Assembly: GCF_003730135.1 (NCBI RefSeq)
Contig: NZ_RJVO01000004.1
Coordinates: 186,001-250,000, forward strand
Reading direction: 5' to 3'
DNA length: 64,000 nucleotides
Source: Stagnimonas aquatica
GTDB taxonomy: Bacteria > Pseudomonadota > Gammaproteobacteria > Nevskiales > Nevskiaceae
The position numbers and the translations under genes were made by a program. Within the stretch, counting starts at the first letter, position 1. Every line of letters begins with the position of its first letter. Below are positions 10,425 through 19,610 of this stretch, in pieces. The notes beneath the pieces were generated by a model. That model was not told where the DNA came from. It was given only the letters and a program-made list of their open reading frames with translations, and did no database searches.

Positions 10425-11383
10425 GCGCTGCCTTTCTGGTTGTCCAGCCATACGCCCAGGCCCTGGGCATTGAGTTCGAGATCGGTGGCGAGCAGGGCGT
10501 CGACTTGCGCCACTGGCATCCGGTGGCCGCGCGCGGCGAGATCGGCCAGCAGGTCGGCGCGCAGCGCGGCCTTGATCGCCTGATGGCGGTCGGGTGCCTG
10601 CGCCAGGCCGCGCGCCAGCGCGACGTAGCGGATGATCCCGGCGCGCAGGCGCTCGGCCAGCAGCAACACCTGGTCTACCTCACCGTAGTGGGTCAGGTAC
10701 ATGCGTCGCGGCGCGTAGCTGAGGTAGCGATCCAGGGTCTGATACCAGGCCTCGGGCTCGAACTGCACCGGCGTGGTGGTGGGGATCAGCCAGGGTCCGG
10801 CGGCGTCGTCGAAGTCGCGGTAGGACAGGCCGAAGGTATCGCCGGTGAAAAAGCCGCGGCTCTCGGCATCCCAGACGCTGAAGTGATGGCGGGCGTGGCC
10901 GGGCGAGTCGATGAATTGCAGCTCGCCATTGCCAAAGGGCAGCGACTCGCCATCGCCGGGCGCGATCACGCGCTCGGTGGGCGCGGCCACGATCTCGCCG
11001 TACATCGCCGCCATCGCCTCTGCGCCGTAGACGGCGGTGGCGCCGGCGATCAGCTTCGAGGGGTCGATCAGATGCCGGGCACCGCGCGGATGCACGACCA
11101 GCTTGGCCTGCGGCAGCTGGCTGAGCAGCAGGCCGGCGCCGCCAGCGTGGTCGAGGTGCACGTGGGTGACGATGACATAGCGAACCCGCTCGCGGGCCAG
11201 GCCACGGGCGTCGAGTTCGGCGAGCAGTCGCGGCACGCCGGGCGAGGTCCCGGCTTCGACGAAGGCGAGATCGTCGCCGCGCTCCAGCAGGTAGCAGCAG
11301 GCCATGCCGGGCCGCTCCTGCAAGGTGTCGAGGCAGGTGATGCCGTGGCCGAGGTCCTGGGCGGGGAAAGGCGTCATGTCCAT
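10421..11383 (-). CDS. MBL-fold metallo-hydrolase
   Basis: The 320-residue cytoplasmic protein has the binuclear metal motif THVHLDH (residues 73-79), a further His in SPGHARHHF, Asp in FTGDTFG and a late His in LTHYGEV. This is the glyoxalase II-like branch, without the beta-CASP insert. The last 100 residues are helical and family-specific. It is translationally coupled to the esterase gene, and the acyltransferase gene lies 14 bp upstream. The substrate cannot be assigned. Confidence 0.87.
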   Translation of the reverse strand: MDMTPFPAQDLGHGITCLDTLQERPGMACCYLLERGDDLAFVEAGTSPGVPRLLAELDARGLARERVRYVIVTHVHLDHAGGAGLLLSQLPQAKLVVHPRGARHLIDPSKLIAGATAVYGAEAMAAMYGEIVAAPTERVIAPGDGESLPFGNGELQFIDSPGHARHHFSVWDAESRGFFTGDTFGLSYRDFDDAAGPWLIPTTTPVQFEPEAWYQTLDRYLSYAPRRMYLTHYGEVDQVLLLAERLRAGIIRYVALARGLAQAPDRHQAIKAALRADLLADLAARGHRMPVAQVDALLATDLELNAQGLGVWLDNQKGSA

Positions 11384-11397
11384 GGCGGGTGTCCTGT

Positions 11398-12039
11398 TCA
11401 GTCGTCGTCGGCTTCCGGGCGCCAGGGCTGGCCGGCCAGCTCGCAGAGCGGCTTCGACAGGCGCTCGGGATGCTGCGGCGCCAGATGCTGGCCGTAGAAG
11501 GCGAGCAGCTTGGCGAAGTCGGCCGGGTAGTCGCCGCTCGGGTACAGCGGCGGGCCGAAGGTGACGACCTTGCGCCGATAGTCGGCCGCCGCCGGCAGCA
11601 CCGGAACCCCGGCGCCCTGGGCGATGAAGTAGTAGCCGCGCTTCCAGTCCGGCGCCGCGTGGCGGGTGCCCTCCGGCGCGATCAGCAGCAGCAGCGCCGG
11701 CTTGCTGTTGAAGGCATCGACACTCTGCTCGATCACGCCCTTGGGACTCTTGCGGTTGATCGGGATGGCGCCGAACCAGCGCAGCAGCGGCCCCATCGGG
11801 CCCTTGAAGGCGCTGTCCTTGATCATGGTGCCGGCGTCCAGGCCAAGCGCCATGAGGGTGCCGAGGCCGATCACCCCGTCCATGTTGGAGGTGTGCGGGG
11901 CGCCGATCAGGACCATCTTCGGCAGGTCGGGAATCTCGCCTTCGAGGCGCCAGCCGAGCAGGCGCAACACCAGGCGGGCAAGGCCGCGAGAGAACGCGTT
12001 GCCGCGTCGTGGAACCTGCGAGCCGATGTGCAGGTTCAT
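11398..12039 (-). CDS. PlsC-like 1-acylglycerol-3-phosphate acyltransferase family protein
   Basis: The 213-residue protein has acyltransferase motif I as APHTSNMDG (H-x4-D), motif II in the FGAIPINRKSP segment and motif III as APEGTR. These transfer acyl groups to lysophospholipids at the inner membrane. The length and the H-T-S-N-x-D variant fit the short bacterial PlsC-like group, not housekeeping PlsC. I chose the ATG at 12039; the frame is open for another 120 bp upstream. The upstream region holds structured repeat element copy 1. Confidence 0.82.
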   Translation of the reverse strand: MNLHIGSQVPRRGNAFSRGLARLVLRLLGWRLEGEIPDLPKMVLIGAPHTSNMDGVIGLGTLMALGLDAGTMIKDSAFKGPMGPLLRWFGAIPINRKSPKGVIEQSVDAFNSKPALLLLIAPEGTRHAAPDWKRGYYFIAQGAGVPVLPAAADYRRKVVTFGPPLYPSGDYPADFAKLLAFYGQHLAPQHPERLSKPLCELAGQPWRPEADDD

Positions 12040-12141
12040 GGGGACAGTCTCATGAGTTGGAAGTCGGGCGGTGGCCGGGAATGAGCCGCGCGTATTGTGC
12101 GCGAAGCCAGCGGCCCGCTTTTCTGCTAGGGGCGTCGGCGC

Positions 12142-12415
12142 GCTAGGGCCTGTCACCAATTAGAACATTGCTGCGGCGGAAGGCGGTTTTGGGGCAGTGC
12201 AAGGAAGCAAGAGTGCGCAATAGCGGGCCTATTGAAACTCTTGCTGACGCTGCAATGCCCCAAAACCGTCCCGCCCCGAAGGGTTGCTGGCCAAAAGCGC
12301 GTCATGCCACGTTGCCCGCCTAGCGAAGGCTCCAGCCTTCGCGTCGGCCGGCGCCTTGCCTGACGCGCTTTTGACCGGCAACGCAGCGACGTTCTAATTG
12401 GTGACAGGCCCTAGC
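12142..12415. repeat. Structured repeat element, copy 1 (MITE-like, perfect 25-bp terminal inverted repeats)
   Basis: Terminal arms 12142-12166 and 12391-12415 are exact reverse complements. Inside are further stems: TTTTGGGGCA near 12187 with TGCCCCAAAA near 12254, AGCAAGAGT with ACTCTTGCT, a small CAATAG/CTATTG stem, AAAAGCGCGTCA with TGACGCGCTTTT, and GCGAAGGCT with AGCCTTCGC. A second copy lies at 40575-40844. There is no coding potential. It fills most of the 371-bp gap between the acyltransferase and gdx genes. The TAG stop of the gdx gene (12411-12413 on minus) sits in the terminal arm. Confidence 0.9.
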
Positions 12416-12731
12416 TCGGGGTGGACAGCTTCAGGCCGACGATGCCGACCAGGATCAGCCCCAGGCTCACGAGCCGCCCGGCATTGGCCGGTTCACCCAG
12501 CCAGACGATGCCGACGATGGCGGTGCCGACCGCGCCGATGCCGACCCAGACCGCGTAACCGGTGCCCACCGGCAGGCTCTTCAGGGCCAGGCTCAGCAGC
12601 CCGAAGCTGGCGGCCATCGCCGCCAGCGTCCAGAGGCTGGGCCAGAGGCGGCTGAAGCCCTCGGTGTGCTTCAGGCCCAGGGCCCAGACGATTTCCAGCA
12701 GTCCCGCCAGTACCAGCAGTGCCCAGGCCAT
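12411..12731 (-). CDS. sugE: SMR-family guanidinium exporter (Gdx/SugE)
   Basis: The 106-residue protein has four transmembrane helices and the SMR active-site Glu13 in [12 protein letters not shown]. Gdx-subtype residues are also present: Trp16, Tyr59 and Trp62 in GTGYAVWVG. Gdx proteins exchange guanidinium for protons; older annotation calls them SugE quaternary-ammonium pumps. The ATG at 12731 gives the standard length. It starts about 50 bp after the symporter gene, so the two may be co-transcribed. Its TAG stop forms the end of the adjacent repeat element. Confidence 0.9.
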   Translation of the reverse strand: MAWALLVLAGLLEIVWALGLKHTEGFSRLWPSLWTLAAMAASFGLLSLALKSLPVGTGYAVWVGIGAVGTAIVGIVWLGEPANAGRLVSLGLILVGIVGLKLSTPS

Positions 12732-12780
12732 GCGCGCCGTCTCCGTTTGCGATGGCCGGAGACTACCGGTTCGACGCCGC

Positions 12781-14229
12781 TCAGTCGCGCTTGGGCGGGT
12801 TGATCTCTTTCCACAGGCCGGCGTTCTTGATGCCCAGGGCATCGGGGTCGAACACCGGGTCCTTGCCGGCCTTCTTCTGCGCCTCGTAGTCCTTCAGCGC
12901 CAGCAGCGCCGGCTTCTGCAGGATCAGGATCGCGACGATGTTCAGCCAGGCCATCAGGCCGACGCCGATGTCGCCCAGCGCCCAGGCGGTGCTGGCGCTG
13001 CGCAGCGTGCCGTAGACCACCGCCGCCAGGATGCCCAGACGCAGCGCCAGGATCATCCACGGCCGGTGCACCTTGCGGTTGATGTAGGCGATGTTGGTTT
13101 CCGCCATGTAGTAGTAGGCGACGATGGTGGTGAAGGCGAAGAACAGGATCGCCAGCGCCACGAAACCCGGCCCCTGGCCGGCCATCACCGTGCTCACCGC
13201 GTGCTGCGCGAAACCGGGGCCGGGCTCGATGCCGGGCAGGGCTTCCACCAGCAGGCCGCCGTGCGGATTGATGACGTTGTACTTGCCGGTGGCGAGGATC
13301 ATGAAGGCGGTCGCCGAGCAGACCATCAGCGTGTCCACGTAGATCGAGAAGGCCTGCACATAGCCCTGCTTGGCCGGGTGGCTGACCTCGGCGGCCGCCG
13401 CCGGGTGCGGGCCGGTGCCCTGGCCGGCCTCGTTGGAATAGATGCCGCGCTTCACGCCCCATTCCACCGCCAGGCCGAGCACCGCGCCGAACGCCGCCTC
13501 GAAGCCGAAGGCGCTGCGGAACACCAGCGCGATGACTTCCGGCACCTTGGCGGCGTTGACGATCAGGATCGCCAGCGCCACCAGGATGTAGGCGAGCGCC
13601 ATGAACGGCACCACCAGTTCCGCGAAGCCGGCGATGCGGCGCAGGCCGCCGAAGATGATGAAGCCCAGCACCAGGCCGATGCCGGTGGCGGTGGCCAGCG
13701 GCGGCACGCCCCAGGCGGCCTGCATGCTGGCGGCGATGCCATTGGCCTGCACGCCCGGCAGCAGCAGGCCGGTGGCGAACACGGTGGCCACCGCGAAGAT
13801 CCAGGCGTACCACTTCTGGCCCATGGCCTTTTCGATGTAGTAGGCCGGGCCGCCACGGTATTGGTCCTGCTCGTCCTTCTCCTTGTAAATCTGCGCCAGC
13901 GTCGATTCGATGTAGGCGGTGGAGGCGCCGAGAAAGGCGACCATCCACATCCAGAACACCGCGCCGGGACCGCCGTAGGCGATGGCGGTGGCGACACCGG
14001 CGATGTTGCCGATGCCGACGCGGCCGGACAGCGACATCGCCAGCGCCTGGAACGAGGACACGCCCGAGGCTGAAGCGCTGCCGCGCAACATCAGCCGCAG
14101 CATCTCGGCGAAGCCGCGCACCTGCATGAAGCGGGTGCGGATCGAGAAGTACAGACCGGTGCCCAGGCAGAGCGCGATCAGCGCCTTGCTCCAGATCAGG
14201 TCGTTGACGGCATTGACGAGGGCATCCAC
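12781..14229 (-). CDS. Alanine or glycine:cation symporter (AGCS/AlsT family)
   Basis: The 482-residue inner-membrane protein has about ten hydrophobic segments and family motifs: [16 protein letters not shown] (about 68-83), [30 protein letters not shown], and [16 protein letters not shown] near the middle. AGCS carriers take up alanine or glycine with Na+ or H+. Length and motif order are complete. The frame starts with ATG at 14229. It lies upstream of gdx/sugE in the same direction. Confidence 0.9.
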   Translation of the reverse strand: MDALVNAVNDLIWSKALIALCLGTGLYFSIRTRFMQVRGFAEMLRLMLRGSASASGVSSFQALAMSLSGRVGIGNIAGVATAIAYGGPGAVFWMWMVAFLGASTAYIESTLAQIYKEKDEQDQYRGGPAYYIEKAMGQKWYAWIFAVATVFATGLLLPGVQANGIAASMQAAWGVPPLATATGIGLVLGFIIFGGLRRIAGFAELVVPFMALAYILVALAILIVNAAKVPEVIALVFRSAFGFEAAFGAVLGLAVEWGVKRGIYSNEAGQGTGPHPAAAAEVSHPAKQGYVQAFSIYVDTLMVCSATAFMILATGKYNVINPHGGLLVEALPGIEPGPGFAQHAVSTVMAGQGPGFVALAILFFAFTTIVAYYYMAETNIAYINRKVHRPWMILALRLGILAAVVYGTLRSASTAWALGDIGVGLMAWLNIVAILILQKPALLALKDYEAQKKAGKDPVFDPDALGIKNAGLWKEINPPKRD

Positions 14230-14391
14230 GGGGTTGGGGCTCCGGTTCTAGCTAGGGCGGGTCGCGGCCGAGAGTATGGACGCGGGCCTGGGACTAGCAA
14301 GAACCGGGGCGAAACCCGGCCTGATCGGGAGCGCGGGCGAAAATTACCAGCGCTGTTCGCCCCGGCGCCGTCGCGCTGTTGCCGCGCAAGC

Positions 14392-17313
14392 TCAGGGCAG
14401 CGGACGCAGGAACACCTGCTGGGTGGGGTCACGCTGTAGGCGCTGGCCGTTGCGGCTGCTGGCGAACAGCAGTTCGCCGCCGCTGGTCGCCGCCCAGGTG
14501 TTGTTGCCCGGCCCGGTGAGCAGCGTGCCGCCGCTCCAGCCCTGGCCGGGATCGAACACGGCGGTCATGGTCTTCCAGCGCCAGTCGGCCGAGCGGTTGT
14601 CGGTCCACACCGCGCGCACCCGGCCATCGGCGTCGAGGCCCAGACGCGGGTACTGGCTGAAGGCCTGCTCCTCGCCGCCGAGCAGGGTCTCGCCGGTGAG
14701 GAAGCTGGTGCCGCCATCGCTGGAGCGCGCATGGCGGATCGAGAGATTGGCGCCAGCGGCGTCGAGCGCCTTGCTGTCCCAGACGCAGATCAGGCTGCCG
14801 TCGCCGGCGTAGGCCAGCGCCGCGTGGCGGTCGGCGCGGTCGTCGGCGCCGAGGCTGGCGGCCTCGCTCCAGTCGCCATCTGCGTCGCGAGTGTGGATGC
14901 GGATCTGCCAGTTATCGACATCGCTGCTGTCGCCGCTGAGCGTCTGGCCGGTCCACAGCGGGTCGGCGTCGCTGCGATTGTCGTGGTAGGCCAGGGCGAT
15001 CCGGCCATCGGCGCGCACCGCCAGCGTCGGCCACACCGAGGCCGGGTAGATGGCGCTGCGGCTGTCGAAGAGGTTGGCGGCCTGGAAGCTCTTGCCGATG
15101 CGGCTGACGTTCACCGGCTCGGCATCCAGCCCCAGGACCTGCGCGAACACGTCCATCGGCTCGGCGGCGCGGATCTCCTGCCAGGCCAGGACCGGCTTGC
15201 CGTCGGGGCGTAGCGCGATCACCGGCCGCTCGGCGCGACCCGCGAAGCTGCGGATCACCTGCTCCGCCTGCCAGCTCAGTCCGCCGTCGCTGGAATGGCG
15301 CAGATAGACCGCAGGCCGGCGCGGCACCTGGCCGGCGCGCTCGTCCTGCCAGACCACCCAGACCTCCTCGCCTAACGCGGTGATGCGCGGAAAGCGCGCG
15401 CTGCGGCTTTCGGGGGCGAGATCGAAGGCCGGGCCGGCGCGGCCGTCGGCGGCGACGCGGCGGTACATCACCTTGGTGCTGCCTTCCTCGTGCACTTCCG
15501 CGACCAGATGGCGCAGGCCCTCGCTCACCGCGAGATCGGGGAAGCCGGCAAAGCGGCCGAGGCTGCCGAACAGGCGGCGGCCGCCGTCGTCGCCAGCGAT
15601 TTCGGTCGGGATCGCTTCCGCCGGCTGCGGGCTGGCGAGGCTGGGGCCGATGAAGATCGGCGCGGTGATCGCCTGCCGGGCATCGACCAGGCGCACCGGG
15701 TTGAAGATGCTGGCGATGTCATTGGTGTTGAGGCTGTCGAAGCCCAGGCCGCGCGCTTCGGCGTAGTACCAGCTCTGTCCATCCTCGGCCTGAATGTCGA
15801 TCTCGTGGATCTGTTCGAGCTGGAACGGCGTGTAGCTGGCCACCACCGCGCCGGCGTTCTTGCCCGGATTGCGGTAGAGCGTGACGGTGCTGCCGATGGC
15901 GTTCTGGATCCGCAGACGCAGCTTGCCGGCGCTGCCGGAGGCCGCCACCAACTCGTCGCCGGCCATTGCCTCGTAGACGCCGTCGCCATCGAGATCGGCT
16001 TCCAGACTTAAGCTCGGGAACAGCCCATTGTTGCCGCCGTTGAGGTAGACCCGACCGCGTTGCAGGCCCTGCAGGATGGCGCGCTCGCTGGCCTCGCCGG
16101 CGAAGGCCTGGGTGGCCGGCTGACCGGGGCCGGCGAGCAGCCAGAGTTCGCGGAAGTGATTGTCGGAGCCGCCGACGCCGCTGAAGCGGTAGCCGGCGTT
16201 CCACAGGCCCTCGGCGTACTTGAGTTCGGCCTCGATGCCGCTGCCACGGTTCCAGATTTCGATGACGTCGGCGCCGATGGCATTGGCGCGCTCGTTGGGC
16301 GTGCCGTCGTCATTGAGATGGCCGTCGTCCGGGTGGTTGTGGCTCCACACCGCGCCCTGGCTGTGGGCGTCCCAGATCGAGGTTTGCAGCACTGCCCAGC
16401 CCGGCCGGCCGGGATAGTTCGCGCCCTGCACCACCCAGTCCACCGCGCCGATGGGATTGGCGTGCGGGCTGCCATTGGCCTCCTCGCCGGGAATCAGCAG
16501 CAACTGGTCGCTGGTCCACAGCGGGTCGTAGTGCTGGTCGTAGGTGCGATGGTCGGTGATCGGCATCCAGTCCAGCCCGGCGCGGGCGCCCTGACCGATC
16601 TGGTCGCTGACGCTGACGTTGCCGGCGCCGCGGCCATCGAGCAACTGGCGCGGCAGCGAGCCGTCGGCGGAGTGGTCGGTGTGTACGTGCATGTCGCCGG
16701 CCAGCCAGCCGCCCTGCGGCGCGGCAGTGGGCAGGGTGGTGAAGCGGGCGCCGACATTGCGGGCGGCGTTCATGCTGAGGCGGCAGTCGGTGCTGCCGCT
16801 GCAATCGCCGCTCCAGCCGGCGAACTGCCAGCCAGCGGCGGCTTCGGCGCTCAGGGCGACTTCGCTGTCGGTGGCGAAGCTGGCTTCGCAGTGCGTGCCG
16901 CAGTCGATGCCAGGCAGATCGCTGCTGACCGAGCCCTGGCCCTCGCGGCCGAGTTTGAGAACCTGCGCGCTGTTATTGCTGAAGCGGGCGCTGACCGCAG
17001 TGTCGGCGTGCAGCACCAGGGTGCACAACGGCTTGCTGCCGGCGCAGGCGCCGCCCCAGCCGAGAAAGCTCTGGCCGGACTCCGGGCTGGCGGTGAGGCT
17101 GACCACCGCGCCATCGGCATAGCTCTCGCTGCAATCGCTGCCGCAGACGATGCCGGCGGGCGCGGAGACCACCTGTCCCTGGCCCTCGACGCCAACCGTC
17201 AAGGCACGGCGGCTGGGCTCGCCACCCGGGTCCGGCTGGCCGCTGTCACCGCTGGGCGAGTTGCTACAGGCAGCCAGCAGCAGGGCAAGGGCGAGGGCGA
17301 GCAGATGGCGCAT
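14392..17313 (-). CDS. Lipoprotein with InlB-like repeats, PHP-type phosphoesterase domain and BNR-like propeller
   Basis: The 973-residue protein has a lipobox (LLAACS, Cys near residue 16). Two ~75-residue divergent InlB B-repeat modules follow (about 35-200), each with paired Cys (CGSDCSE, CGTHCEA) and GWGGACAG or GWSGDCSG. Then comes a PHP/CehA-like domain starting GDMHVHTDHSADG, with DHRTYDQHYD, SHNHPDDGH and GGSDNHF as probable metal ligands. The C-terminal ~400 residues contain Asp-box-like SSDGGLSW and SSDGGTSF segments and repeated W-T/Y-H-DNRS motifs, suggesting a sialidase-type propeller. It is probably an outer-membrane-anchored hydrolase, substrate unknown. It is monocistronic, with short gaps on both sides. 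Confidence 0.78.
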   Translation of the reverse strand: MRHLLALALALLLAACSNSPSGDSGQPDPGGEPSRRALTVGVEGQGQVVSAPAGIVCGSDCSESYADGAVVSLTASPESGQSFLGWGGACAGSKPLCTLVLHADTAVSARFSNNSAQVLKLGREGQGSVSSDLPGIDCGTHCEASFATDSEVALSAEAAAGWQFAGWSGDCSGSTDCRLSMNAARNVGARFTTLPTAAPQGGWLAGDMHVHTDHSADGSLPRQLLDGRGAGNVSVSDQIGQGARAGLDWMPITDHRTYDQHYDPLWTSDQLLLIPGEEANGSPHANPIGAVDWVVQGANYPGRPGWAVLQTSIWDAHSQGAVWSHNHPDDGHLNDDGTPNERANAIGADVIEIWNRGSGIEAELKYAEGLWNAGYRFSGVGGSDNHFRELWLLAGPGQPATQAFAGEASERAILQGLQRGRVYLNGGNNGLFPSLSLEADLDGDGVYEAMAGDELVAASGSAGKLRLRIQNAIGSTVTLYRNPGKNAGAVVASYTPFQLEQIHEIDIQAEDGQSWYYAEARGLGFDSLNTNDIASIFNPVRLVDARQAITAPIFIGPSLASPQPAEAIPTEIAGDDGGRRLFGSLGRFAGFPDLAVSEGLRHLVAEVHEEGSTKVMYRRVAADGRAGPAFDLAPESRSARFPRITALGEEVWVVWQDERAGQVPRRPAVYLRHSSDGGLSWQAEQVIRSFAGRAERPVIALRPDGKPVLAWQEIRAAEPMDVFAQVLGLDAEPVNVSRIGKSFQAANLFDSRSAIYPASVWPTLAVRADGRIALAYHDNRSDADPLWTGQTLSGDSSDVDNWQIRIHTRDADGDWSEAASLGADDRADRHAALAYAGDGSLICVWDSKALDAAGANLSIRHARSSDGGTSFLTGETLLGGEEQAFSQYPRLGLDADGRVRAVWTDNRSADWRWKTMTAVFDPGQGWSGGTLLTGPGNNTWAATSGGELLFASSRNGQRLQRDPTQQVFLRPLP

Positions 17314-17442
17314 GAAGTCGTCTCCGGCGGGGCTGATCAATCCGTCATGGTAGGCCGCTTTGGTCACGATTCGATGACGGTCGCCGGCTTGTGGCGGCGC
17401 CGGGTCCGCTAGAATCCGCGCGCTTTCCATCCGGACCCCGCC

Positions 17443-19140
17443 ATGCGCCTCTCCCGCTTCCCGCTCGCCACCACCAAGGAAATGCCTGCCGACGCGCAGG
17501 TGATCAGCCACCAGTTGATGCAGCGCGCGGGCTACATCCGCAAGCTCGGCGCCGGCCTCTACACCTGGATGCCGATCGGCCTCAAGGTGCTGCAGAAGAT
17601 CGAGGGCATCGTCCGTGAGGAGATGAACCGCGCCGGCGCGCTGGAGACCCTGATGCCGGCGATCCACCCCGCCGAGCTGTGGCAGGAATCCGGCCGCTGG
17701 GAAATCATGGGCGCCGAGATGCTGCGCCTGAAGGACCGCCACGGCGCCGAGTTCTGCTACGGGCCGACGCACGAGGAAGTGATCGTCCACACCGCCCGCC
17801 AGGACATCCGCAGCTACAAGCAGCTGCCGATCAACTACTACCAGATCCAGACCAAGTTCCGTGACGAGCGCCGGCCGCGCTTCGGGGTGATGCGCGCGCG
17901 CGAGTTCATCATGAAGGACGCCTACAGCTTCCACATGACGCACGAGGACTTGGCGCGCGAGTACGACAACATGCGCCAGGCCTACATCCGCATCTTCACC
18001 CGCCTGGGCGTGGACTTTAGGCCCGTGCAGGCCGACAGCGGCAACATCGGTGGCTCGGCCTCGGAGGAGTTCCACATCCTCGCCGGCGCTGGTGAAGACC
18101 TGCTGGCGGTGGCCGAGGGCGGCAGCTACGCCGCCAACATCGAGGCCGCTGCGACCCTGCCGCAGCCGGCGCCGGCCGCGCCGTCGGCGACGCTGAGCAA
18201 GGTCAGCACCCCGGGTCAGAAGACCTGCGAGCAGGTGTCCAAATTCCTGAGCGTGCCGCTGACCGGCAAGGTGAAGCTCCTGGTGGTCAAGGGCGCCGAG
18301 GGCGGTCTGGTCGCCATTGCGCTGCGTGGCGATCACCAGCTCAACGAGGTGAAGGCCGGCAAGCATCCGCTAGTCGCCAGCCCGCTGACGCTCGCCGACC
18401 CGGCCGAGGTACAGCGCTTGTTCGGCGCCGAGGTCGGCTATCTCGGCCCGGTGGGTTGCCCGGTGCCGGTGATCGCCGACCACGCGGCGGCGGCGGTAGC
18501 GGACTTCGTCTGCGGCGCCAACGAGAACGACCACCACCTCAGCGGCGCTAACTGGGGCCGCGATTGCAGCTATGTCGAGCAGGCCGACCTGCGCAATGTC
18601 GTCGAGGGCGATCCCTCGCCGGACGGCGTCGGCACCATCAAGTTCTACCGTGGCATCGAGGGCGGCCACATCTTCCAGCTCGGCCGCAAGTACACCGAGG
18701 CGATGCGCTTCAGCGTGCTCAACGAGGCGGGTGAGGCGGTGACGCCCTACATGGGCTGCTACGGCATCGGCGTTTCGCGCCTGGCGGCGGCGGTGATCGA
18801 GCAGAAGCACGATGCCAACGGCATCATCTGGCCGGACGCGGTGGCGCCGTTCCGCGTGCTGATCTGCCCGATTGGCAGCGACCGTTCACCGGCAGTCAAG
18901 GATGCCGCCGAGGCGCTGTACGCCGCGCTCCAGGCCAAGGGCATCGACGTTGCCCTCGATGATCGCGGCCAGCGGCCGGGTTCGATGTTCGCCGACGCCG
19001 ACCTGATCGGCATCCCGCACCGCATCGTCATTGGCGACAAGGGCCTGGCGACGCAGCAGTACGAGTACAAGCAGCGCGCGGCCGCAGCGGCGGAGATGAT
19101 CCCGGCGACGGTCGAGGCGGTGCTCGCCAAGCTGGCCTAG
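17443..19140 (+). CDS. proS: Prolyl-tRNA synthetase (bacterial type with editing domain)
   Basis: The 565-residue cytoplasmic class II synthetase charges tRNA-Pro. Motif 1 (LMPAIHPAELWQESGRW), motif 2 (KFRDERRPRFGVMRAREF) and motif 3 (GCYGIGVSRLAAA) are present, with the YbaK-like editing insertion between motifs 2 and 3 (about 225-395) and a C-terminal anticodon-binding domain. The length matches E. coli ProS (572). It starts at the ATG at 17443. It is convergent with the pterin dehydratase gene. Confidence 0.97.
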   Translation: MRLSRFPLATTKEMPADAQVISHQLMQRAGYIRKLGAGLYTWMPIGLKVLQKIEGIVREEMNRAGALETLMPAIHPAELWQESGRWEIMGAEMLRLKDRHGAEFCYGPTHEEVIVHTARQDIRSYKQLPINYYQIQTKFRDERRPRFGVMRAREFIMKDAYSFHMTHEDLAREYDNMRQAYIRIFTRLGVDFRPVQADSGNIGGSASEEFHILAGAGEDLLAVAEGGSYAANIEAAATLPQPAPAAPSATLSKVSTPGQKTCEQVSKFLSVPLTGKVKLLVVKGAEGGLVAIALRGDHQLNEVKAGKHPLVASPLTLADPAEVQRLFGAEVGYLGPVGCPVPVIADHAAAAVADFVCGANENDHHLSGANWGRDCSYVEQADLRNVVEGDPSPDGVGTIKFYRGIEGGHIFQLGRKYTEAMRFSVLNEAGEAVTPYMGCYGIGVSRLAAAVIEQKHDANGIIWPDAVAPFRVLICPIGSDRSPAVKDAAEALYAALQAKGIDVALDDRGQRPGSMFADADLIGIPHRIVIGDKGLATQQYEYKQRAAAAAEMIPATVEAVLAKLA

Positions 19141-19167
19141 TCCAGGCTCACCACCAGGTGCTGATTC

Positions 19168-19204
19168 CCTTCCCCGCAAGGCGGGGGAGGGCCGGGGTGG
19201 GGGC
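19168..19204 (+). repeat. GC-rich palindromic repeat (CCTTCCCCGC type) with G-rich tail
   Basis: An imperfect palindrome of the CCC(T)TCCCCGC/GCGGGGGAGGG type is followed by GGCCGGGGTGGGGGCG. It is one of five such copies in the window (also near 20789, 21183, 21244 and 33394). It lies between convergent proS and phhB, where it could terminate transcription in both directions. Confidence 0.7.
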
Positions 19205-19240
19205 GTTCGCGTCTGGCGAGACGCTCCCCGTGAGTAAGCC

Positions 19241-19582
19241 TCAGCGACTCAGCAGCGCGTCGATCTTCGCCGCGCAGATGAAATCGTTCTCGGTGAGACC
19301 GTTGGCGGTGTGCGTCCACCAGCTCATCTGCACGGTCTTGTAGCCGAAGCTGATGTCCGGGTGATGGTCTTCGCGGTGCGCGACGTAGACCGCCGCGTTC
19401 ACGAAGGCGGTGGTGTGGTAGTAGTTCTTGAACTGAAAGGTCGCCACCAGCTTCCGGCCCTCGTCGGCGAACTCCCATTCGCTGCGCAGCTCCTTCTTCA
19501 GCGCCTCGGCTTCGGCGGCCGGCAGCGGCGGGGTCTTGCCCTCGCAGGGGATGCAGCGCTTTTCGGCGAGTTTGCTGGTCAT
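19241..19582 (-). CDS. phhB: Pterin-4a-carbinolamine dehydratase
   Basis: The 113-residue PCD/DCoH protein has the catalytic EDHHPDISFGYK motif followed by V-x2-WWTH and GLTENDFICA. It dehydrates 4a-hydroxytetrahydrobiopterin, recycling the cofactor of aromatic amino acid hydroxylases. The ATG at 19582 has a GGAG six bases upstream; a TTG four codons earlier lies inside that site and is rejected. No phenylalanine hydroxylase gene is next to it. It is transcribed after the cystathionine lyase/synthase gene on the same strand. Confidence 0.93.
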   Translation of the reverse strand: MTSKLAEKRCIPCEGKTPPLPAAEAEALKKELRSEWEFADEGRKLVATFQFKNYYHTTAFVNAAVYVAHREDHHPDISFGYKTVQMSWWTHTANGLTENDFICAAKIDALLSR

Positions 19583-19610
19583 GGGTGGCTCCAAGAGTTC
19601 GGCGCGGAGT

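Noticed and set aside
12732-12780. Possible guanidine riboswitch ahead of the gdx/sugE gene
   Set aside because: Two ACGG motifs occur but not in hairpin loops, and only ~50 bp separate it from the upstream symporter gene.
14392-18366. Very long minus-strand open frame (over 1300 codons) reaching into proS
   Set aside because: The part beyond 17313 is antisense to proS and lacks homology; high GC leaves antisense frames open. The real gene starts at a lipoprotein signal at 17313.
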